Below, one piece after another: positions 59,076-64,000 of a stretch of 64,000 nucleotides of DNA (position 1 is the stretch's first letter; each line of letters starts with the position of its first letter). Below the pieces are notes generated by a model that did no database searches, was not told the origin of the DNA, and worked only from the letters and a program-made list of their open reading frames with translations. The translations under genes and the position numbers were made by a program. The DNA comes from Tritrichomonas musculus (taxonomy: Eukaryota > Parabasalia > Tritrichomonadida > Tritrichomonadidae): contig JAPFFF010000019.1 in NCBI GenBank assembly GCA_039105265.1, positions 2,822,501 through 2,886,500 of the forward strand. The letters run 5' to 3'.

Positions 59076-59306
59076 ATGACTGAATTAAGTGATTATAAGA
59101 GGGAAATTCCTGAACTTAAAAGAATCAAACGAGCGCTAAAAGAGAAATGCTACGACTATAAACAGCATCTCAATAACGTAAAATCAGGTATGCTTGGCTC
59201 AAATGGATTAGCAGTAAGAGAATCGTTAATTGAAGATATTGAATCTTTAAAAGAGAAAGTTCACAAACTCGAAAAAGAATTTGATAGATTAACCAATAAA
59301 GAGTAA
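59076..59306 (+). CDS. Conserved coiled-coil protein (76 aa)
   Basis: Relative of 50205-50438: MTELSDYKREIPELKRIKRA, KEKCYDYKQHLNNVKSGML, SNGLAVRESLIEDI and a C-terminal heptad stretch. The start has TTGAAATAAATG. It precedes the ARILSSENDAS gene by 27 bp. Function unknown. Confidence 0.62.
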   Translation: MTELSDYKREIPELKRIKRALKEKCYDYKQHLNNVKSGMLGSNGLAVRESLIEDIESLKEKVHKLEKEFDRLTNKE

Positions 59307-59333
59307 GATGTACAGAGATTTTTTTGCACTGAA

Positions 59334-59912
59334 ATGTCAAGTATTATGAATAAAGCACGTATATTATCTTCAGAAAACGATGCAAGTGTAAAACAGAGTC
59401 AAGAAACAAATATAGAAATCAAATTAGCTCCTCAAAGAGGAAGTGCAGTAGCATATCCACAAATACCGCAACCACAAAATGTAAATTTTACTATACCACA
59501 GACCCCACAGGAGGGGTTTGCTTCTCAATACATACCTCCAACCAACAATCTTACCCAAGACCGAGGAATTGCAGATTTAGGAAATGAGTTGGATACACTT
59601 GAAAAGAAAAACAAATTTTTGGAGTTGCTTGTTGGGATGTATGAGAATAACCCATTAAAGGTAAACTCTTATGTGGTATGTAAATCGACATTATTAATGG
59701 ATATGATAAAGCTGTTGACAGATTGTGATAAAGTTGATTTGGTTATTGAAGATGAAGAACCTGGTTGTTGTGTTGCTAGTGTTGCAAAACTGATAAAGAT
59801 TGATAAGATATTAATCACTAAAGATGGTAAATCCGAAGAACTAAAATACTGCTACAATCATGTCTATACAGAGTTTGTCAAATATGCAATATCACTCAAA
59901 TATTGTTGCTAA
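59334..59912 (+). CDS. Conserved protein, ARILSSENDASVKQ family (192 aa)
   Basis: Shares NKARILSSENDASVKQ, a Pro/Gln linker and the C-terminal domain (NKFLELLVGMYENNPLKVN to FVKYAISLKYCC) with 14074-14643 and 53413-54039. The Met at 59349 (MNKAR) also matches the relatives. A TTTTTTTGCACTGAAATG context precedes the first ATG, close to the TTTTTGCACTTTGGAAATG before C's copy. Placed just before the micro-protein and ATPase. Function unknown; packaging or virion role inferred. Confidence 0.65.
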   Translation: MSSIMNKARILSSENDASVKQSQETNIEIKLAPQRGSAVAYPQIPQPQNVNFTIPQTPQEGFASQYIPPTNNLTQDRGIADLGNELDTLEKKNKFLELLVGMYENNPLKVNSYVVCKSTLLMDMIKLLTDCDKVDLVIEDEEPGCCVASVAKLIKIDKILITKDGKSEELKYCYNHVYTEFVKYAISLKYCC

Positions 59913-59932
59913 TTACTTTTTCTTAATAAGAA

Positions 59933-60064
59933 ATGTTTTGTGAGATACTTTTATGTATGATTCTAGCTGTTAATGTTATGGAGTTATTTGTGATAATATC
60001 AGCATTGAAACCTGATGAACCACCTGAATTAAGTGAAGAGATGCGACAGAAACTTTATTGCTAA
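59933..60064 (+). CDS. Hidden single-pass membrane micro-protein (43 aa)
   Basis: Reads MFCEILLCMILAVNVMELFV, then IISALKPDEPPELSEEMRQK and LYC. Hydrophobic helix first, then the PPELSEE(M/L)RQKLY tail that C's copy (PPELTDELRRTLY) and A's copy (PELSEEIRTKMY) share. Its end overlaps the broad ATPase frame. Three conserved copies at one fixed place argue that it is translated. Confidence 0.7.
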   Translation: MFCEILLCMILAVNVMELFVIISALKPDEPPELSEEMRQKLYC

Positions 60065-60977
60065 GAAATGCTTAAACCTACAAAGTTTGATTATTCGACA
60101 GTGTTTTTTTTCAGATTCTAGTGATTCAGAAGAGCTATTTGCTGAACCTCAGGTAAAACCCTTTTTTAACATCGACATTGAGATGAGTAAAGCGTATAAA
60201 AAAAATGAATCCAAGATATTGAGTGAATCTATTAGACCAATTGCTAATGGTATCTACGCAAATTATAATTCATTAAACATCATTGTTGGAGCTCAAGGAA
60301 AGGGTAAATCTCATATTGTATTACGTGATATTATTCAAATATCAAGAATCCCTGGTGCTGCTCATTTAATCGTTTATATTAGTAAGAACGGAGTGATAAA
60401 TGATTCAACATTTGAAGCACAGCGAGAATTGATTAAACTTCCTATAAAAGTCATATCTGATTCAAATGCTGAGAATTACTTAAAAGAACTTGATTTATGG
60501 AAAGAATTGTATGATAAATACGTTAATAATAATACTCGATTAGATGAAGAGAAGATAAATAAGATGCTCTCCTTTTTATGTATTTCACAAGCAAAGCTTG
60601 GGTCTGCTATGCAGTCACAGTTGAATTTAATAAAATCTCCTCTAAATACTATCATATTATGTGAGGATTTCATTAAATCAAAGCTATTGAAATCAGCTTA
60701 TTTTACCAATTATATCACTCAATTACGGCACAAACATTCTATTGTCTATGTTAATGTTCAATTCTTTAAAGCAATACCGACGGATTACAAGAATAATTGC
60801 ACATCTTTCTTCATATTTAATGGATTCTCACGACAGAAAATGGGTTATATATACCAACAAGTTGTTATGCCAATTGAATTCGAAGATTTGTGGAGGAGAT
60901 ATTGCAGTATGAAAAATCATGATTTCATCTTGGTGAACACACGAGAAGGTAGTATAGAGTTTATTAGTTGTGTGTAA
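60033..60977 (+). CDS. ATP: FtsK/HerA-type packaging ATPase of element B (314 aa)
   Basis: Walker A GAQGKGKSH and NTIILCEDF are clear, with RPIANGIYANYN, YISKNGVINDSTFEAQRELI, YFTNYITQLRHKHSIVY and FIFNGFSRQKMGYIYQQV. The first 35 residues or so do not match the relatives, so the true start is uncertain. An in-frame stretch, SQAKLGSAMQSQLN, is a double-hairpin mini-repeat (60586-60620). Role: DNA packaging. Confidence 0.83.
   Translation: MKRCDRNFIAKKCLNLQSLIIRQCFFSDSSDSEELFAEPQVKPFFNIDIEMSKAYKKNESKILSESIRPIANGIYANYNSLNIIVGAQGKGKSHIVLRDIIQISRIPGAAHLIVYISKNGVINDSTFEAQRELIKLPIKVISDSNAENYLKELDLWKELYDKYVNNNTRLDEEKINKMLSFLCISQAKLGSAMQSQLNLIKSPLNTIILCEDFIKSKLLKSAYFTNYITQLRHKHSIVYVNVQFFKAIPTDYKNNCTSFFIFNGFSRQKMGYIYQQVVMPIEFEDLWRRYCSMKNHDFILVNTREGSIEFISCV
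60586..60620 (+). repeat. Double-hairpin mini-repeat (35 bp), family 2, in ATPase
   Basis: CAAGC-AAA-GCTTG then CTGC-TAT-GCAG and TCACAG. 31 of 35 bases agree with the bottom strand at 31443-31477. Confidence 0.82.
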
Positions 60978-61005
60978 AAAAATATTGTGTTCAAAGTATA
61001 TTTTT

Positions 61006-61464
61006 TTAGTCTAATACAATATTTTGATGAGTACCCTTAAATATTGTTGGTTCTGGTATATCATATTTCTCTCTTAGCTTTAATAACATATCGCGGTTTG
61101 TTTTGTTGATTCGTTCAATAGAATAGTTATAATATTCATGTTCTTTATATACTTGCTTTTCTGTATTACCGTTAACAAAGAATTCTAATGAATTACAGTT
61201 AATTCTTCTCCTTGTATTTGATGTTAAAACGACATGCTCAAACCCCATTTCTTTGATTTTATCTGGGTAGAATCTAATTGTTTTATCCGGTGTTTGTATT
61301 GAAATGTATAACACTTTCGCAATAAAACTCGATTTGTTGATAATAGGATATTTTTCGCAAAGCAGTGTGAAATCACATTTATTGAAATCATCAGGGTTTT
61401 CCAATAGTGAGATAAGATTGTTGATATATTCGAAAACTCTAAGTGATTTGCTATTGCAAGCCAT
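61006..61464 (-). CDS. Conserved protein facing the ATPase (152 aa)
   Basis: Relative of 15751-16206 and 55220-55699: RVFEYINNLISLL, CDFTLLCEKYPI, TSNTRRRINCN, EFFVNGNTEKQ, YYNYSIERIN, LREKYDI and NIVLD. The basic TSN(T/V)RRR patch and YYN(Y/H)SI are the best conserved. It ends 28 bp from the ATPase stop and starts near the right TIR of B. Function unknown. Confidence 0.65.
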   Translation of the reverse strand: MACNSKSLRVFEYINNLISLLENPDDFNKCDFTLLCEKYPIINKSSFIAKVLYISIQTPDKTIRFYPDKIKEMGFEHVVLTSNTRRRINCNSLEFFVNGNTEKQVYKEHEYYNYSIERINKTNRDMLLKLREKYDIPEPTIFKGTHQNIVLD

Positions 61465-61474
61465 TTTGTAATGA

Positions 61475-61737
61475 AATAAAAATTTAAAAAAATATTTGAT
61501 TTACTGTTTGGCTGTCAATTGGAGGCTCAAATTATTCGACTCCAAAAAAGTGCTAGAAATCATTGAGTTTCATAGTTGGGGCTCACAGTGTTGTAGACAG
61601 TGAGCTAGAAAACCTTGAGTTCTGAAAATGGGTTAGAAAATAAGGAAAATCGCATGAAACCCTTGAGCGACTAACATGGAGTAGGCCGTCAGATGTGATT
61701 TATTATCTGACCCCCAATACGCACATACTACACTACT
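61475..61737 (-). repeat. Right terminal region of element B
   Basis: The bottom strand starts AGTAGTGTAGTATGTGCG, like the C and D ends. It is 263 bp without a gene. Capsid coding of F resumes right after it, which fixes the boundary. The first 6 bp of F (GGGCAG, 61738-61743) would be the target copy; the left copy is not in the window. Confidence 0.65.
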
Positions 61738-62990
61738 GGGCAGTATTAGACCCTTACACAGTTGCTGAAGCAAAAGTATTTCTTGAAGATAATGATTCAA
61801 TATCGATGGAAGAATTAAACAGACTAAAGGAAATCAAAGCACGAGGACACCTCAAACATCAATTCACACAAATTGGTAATCAAGCAGTGATTCCAGGACC
61901 TGGAGACAATCCAGACCCACCATCACCTGAACCAACACCAACGAAATATCAATTGAAGTATGAAGTTAGAGAACAATACGTATCTGCATCTGGAGGTGAT
62001 TTCGATGAACTGATTGAAAATTGTTCATTAATATTTAGCTTTACTGATGATGAATTTACTGAACTTGGAATTGAAAAGACTGATGATAATAAAGCAATTT
62101 GTCAAGCCCATTATACCAAAGAACATGGTAAATTACCTCAACCATCACATGCAGGTCATGTTTACGTTAACTTTGTATCTAAAACTGAAGCCAACAAGTT
62201 GATGAGCGCTCATTATTCAAAACAAACTGCAACATTAACAGTTAATCGAATGACCATCACAGCTTGTAAATCTAATATGCAAGGCTTTGGTGTTTGTGAA
62301 GCTACAAGACAAGGAATTGAAGACATTTTAAGACAAGGTTTAATCATTCCTTCACAAAAAGTTGATTATCATGCTTTCCCAATCGCTCCAGCAGCAAACG
62401 GAATCAAGTCAACATTGAATATCCCATTAATCAATGCAACTAATTTATCAATCATGTTTCCAAAGCATCATAATGATTTAACTGTCTTTGAAAATCCAGT
62501 TTATCAAAACTGTTTCTTGAATATTGGTGGAAAGAACTTCCCAGACGAAAACGTTTCAACCATTGGTGCACGATTCTTTGAAAATCAATTAACGGCTGGT
62601 GATTTAGATGCAATCACTCTTTCATGCACAAAGGAATTTGAGGATTCGATGACAATGCCAAAGAATGACGCTAACGGTAAGAGATACAACAACACAATCA
62701 GTGATGCAACATCATTTGTATTCAACATTCAAACAGAACGAGCAAGTGCAGGATATTGTTATGACGGACTTGATGGAGGTTTCGGAAACGTTCAGATACA
62801 AGTCAATGGGCAACCAATATATACAGGAGATGATGACACATATTTCAATGTTGTTGAACCAGATGGAACCATTGTCAAACCTCCCCCAACACAATTATTC
62901 ATCACTCGTGATACTTACTTTAAACTATCATTAGAAGGTCTTGAATATCATGATGATTCAACGCCAGAAGGTTCACAAGCAAATGAATAA
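61738..62990 (+). pseudogene. MCP: Major capsid protein of F, C-terminal part (split by element B)
   Basis: Coding begins within the WAVLDPYTVAEAK block directly at the B boundary. It then has RLKEIKARGHLKHQFTQIGN, a Pro/Ser/Thr run (PDPPSPEPTPT), a variable acidic domain, and the second jelly-roll: KSNMQGFGVCEAT, FPKHHNDLTVFENPVYQN, GKNFPDENVSTIGARFFEN, CTKEFEDSMTMPKND and RDTYFKLSLEGLEY. The first part lies outside the window. Shell protein in its working form. Confidence 0.85.
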
Positions 62991-63050
62991 AAATAATGAT
63001 TTCAATTGATGATTAAGTTTTTAAATTGATTTTTTATTTTTGTTTCATAA

Positions 63051-63626
63051 ATGACTGAACAAGCAGCTGAGTTTGTACAATTAAAAGGCTTTGATGATTA
63101 TGAAATATTGTCTGTCTATCCATTTACAATCAGACGAAAAGACAATCATCTTGAAGTTAAAGAACATAACAGTGTAGACGGATATCCAAGAGTTCATTTG
63201 AACTCAAAAACATATTTCAAGCATAGAATAATTGCACTTCAATTTATTCCAAATGATGACCCAGAGCACAAGGACCAAGTTGACCATAAAAATAGAATAA
63301 GAAATGATTATCATATTGATAACCTTTTTTGGTGCACTCAAAGCACAAATCAAATGAATAAAGGCTCAAATAATGGCATCAAATATGAATATGTTGATGA
63401 GATATCTGATGAAGCAACAGTTATAAATGAATACAACGGGTATGAATTCGAAAATTATTTCTATCATGAAAACAAGTTTTATTATTACAATGGATTGAGT
63501 TATCGAATATTACATATTAATGAAGATAAGAGAACTCGAGCACTTTATGTTAATCTAATGAATACAGAAGGAAAACGAGTTCGAATTTATATAAACAAAT
63601 TCAAGAAATTGTATGAAGTTGAATAA
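63051..63626 (+). CDS. HNH endonuclease, NUMOD4-type (191 aa)
   Basis: VDHKNRIRNDYHIDNLFWCT with a following NQMNKGS is the HNH core, and the lead-in YEILSVYPFTIRRKDNH and YFKHRIIALQFIPNDDPEHK matches 7887-8537. The enzyme would cut or nick DNA and is a typical passenger. It lies 60 bp after capsid and about 90 bp before integrase, the slot used by KilA-N in B. The start follows TTTTTTATTTTTG and TCATAAATG. Looks whole. Confidence 0.85.
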   Translation: MTEQAAEFVQLKGFDDYEILSVYPFTIRRKDNHLEVKEHNSVDGYPRVHLNSKTYFKHRIIALQFIPNDDPEHKDQVDHKNRIRNDYHIDNLFWCTQSTNQMNKGSNNGIKYEYVDEISDEATVINEYNGYEFENYFYHENKFYYYNGLSYRILHINEDKRTRALYVNLMNTEGKRVRIYINKFKKLYEVE

Positions 63627-63649
63627 AAATAATGATTTCATTAAATAAT

Positions 63650-63682
63650 CATTTTGCAAAGCAAAAGGGAACAGAGTTCCTT
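63650..63682 (-). repeat. Double-hairpin mini-repeat, copy 3, intergenic
   Basis: The bottom strand has GGAAC-TCT-GTTCC and TGC-TTT-GCA. Both stems differ from 23618-23650 by paired changes, and loop bases differ freely. Confidence 0.75.
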
Positions 63683-63718
63683 CATAAATTAATGCTTTAT
63701 TTTTGCGATTCAAATGAA

Positions 63719-64000
63719 TGAATCAATCAACTATCCTTTCAAATCTAAATACAAGTACATCAAAGACACGGGCATTAAAACCGAGCCCTATATTAAGGAT
63801 TACCAATTGAAGACAGTAAAGAAACTATCAAAACCTGACTTCTCATTTGAACCGTATGCGTACGAAATTGATATAATGTTTGCATTAAATAAAGCTTATT
63901 TAGTAATAATCAATGTAAACACCAAATACCTAATTGTTGAACCAATTGATTACAAGTCTGAGTATTATGTAATCAAAGTAATTGATAAACTAGTCAATAA
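63719..64000 (+). CDS. INT: Integrase of element F, 3' partial at window end
   Basis: The first 94 residues are visible: INYPFKSKYKYIKD, TEPYIKDYQLKTVKKLSKPD and FSFEPYAYEIDIMFALNKAY, with the first catalytic Asp in EIDIMF, then NVNTKYLIVEPI. This matches the N-terminus of 32831-34186 and 48899-50146. The start follows TTATTTTTGCGATTCAAATG. The remainder is beyond the window. Confidence 0.85.

Larger units (their letters stand above)
16715..61737. mobile_element. Polinton/Maverick element B, host of nested C and D
   Basis: Without the two nested elements, B runs: PolB (incomplete), small PolB-linked gene, fibre, large DLNGD protein, S/P-rich gene, 110-130-residue gene, integrase, KilA-N gene, capsid gene, five small genes, ATPase and the ATPase-facing gene. 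The right end is put at 61737, where the bottom strand starts AGTAGTGTAGTATG and capsid coding of element F resumes at once. The left TIR is not present. The insertions of C (in capsid) and D (in fibre) show that B had stopped producing these proteins before or when they arrived. It is older than both. Confidence 0.8.
61738..64000. mobile_element. Polinton/Maverick element F, partial
   Basis: A fifth element, split by B's insertion and cut by the window end. It carries capsid (second part), an HNH gene and the start of integrase, all on the top strand. That gene order matches B read in reverse (capsid, KilA-N, integrase), with HNH in place of KilA-N. It is AT-rich like A and B, and its HNH gene resembles A's. 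It was in place before B. Confidence 0.8.

Noticed and set aside
1-64000. Host genes, rRNA or regular tRNA genes between elements
   Set aside because: Every long open frame matches another Polinton gene, or lies within an element's borders; I saw no rRNA and no well-paired tRNA.

Overview
The window is almost wholly made of Polinton/Maverick elements: large self-synthesising DNA elements with virus-like genes. I see no host gene. The AT-rich sequence, lack of introns, very short gaps between genes, and the PolB, integrase, ATPase, capsid and fibre set all point to a trichomonad genome (Trichomonas vaginalis or a close relative), where such elements are abundant. That organism call is inference. 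Throughout, the elements are treated as fossils.

Layout. (A) 1-16587: most of one AT-rich element; its left end lies outside the window and its PolB gene is broken. (B) about 16715-61737: a second element whose PolB end is incomplete. It is itself interrupted twice. (D) 21425-27096 is a 5.7-kb element with perfect 185-bp terminal inverted repeats (TIRs) and 6-bp target duplications (CTGGAA). It sits in B's fibre gene and carries only PolB and one small gene. (C) 36564-57396 is a 20.8-kb, visibly more GC-rich element with about 325-bp TIRs and 6-bp target duplications (CACCTA). It sits in B's capsid gene and holds a full gene set, with about two genes broken. (F) 61738-64000: part of a fifth element whose capsid gene was the target of B's right end. 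The nesting is therefore F > B > (C, D), with A abutting B.

How the genes work together. In this family PolB copies the element by protein priming, and the integrase inserts it and makes the 6-bp duplications. The FtsK/HerA-type ATPase would package DNA into a shell of double jelly-roll major capsid protein. The long repeat-bearing fibre protein, a large conserved protein with a DLNGD motif and several small conserved proteins are plausible virion parts. KilA-N and HNH genes are optional passengers between capsid and integrase genes. Comparison of A, B and C reveals a hidden 43-49-residue membrane protein before the ATPase, and an inverted capsid-gene block between B and C.

The most unusual signals are: the PolB-only element D; an HNH nuclease-like domain inside every PolB; and dispersed 33-35-bp double-hairpin repeats with three-base loops that sit in frame inside unrelated genes, their stems preserved by paired base changes.
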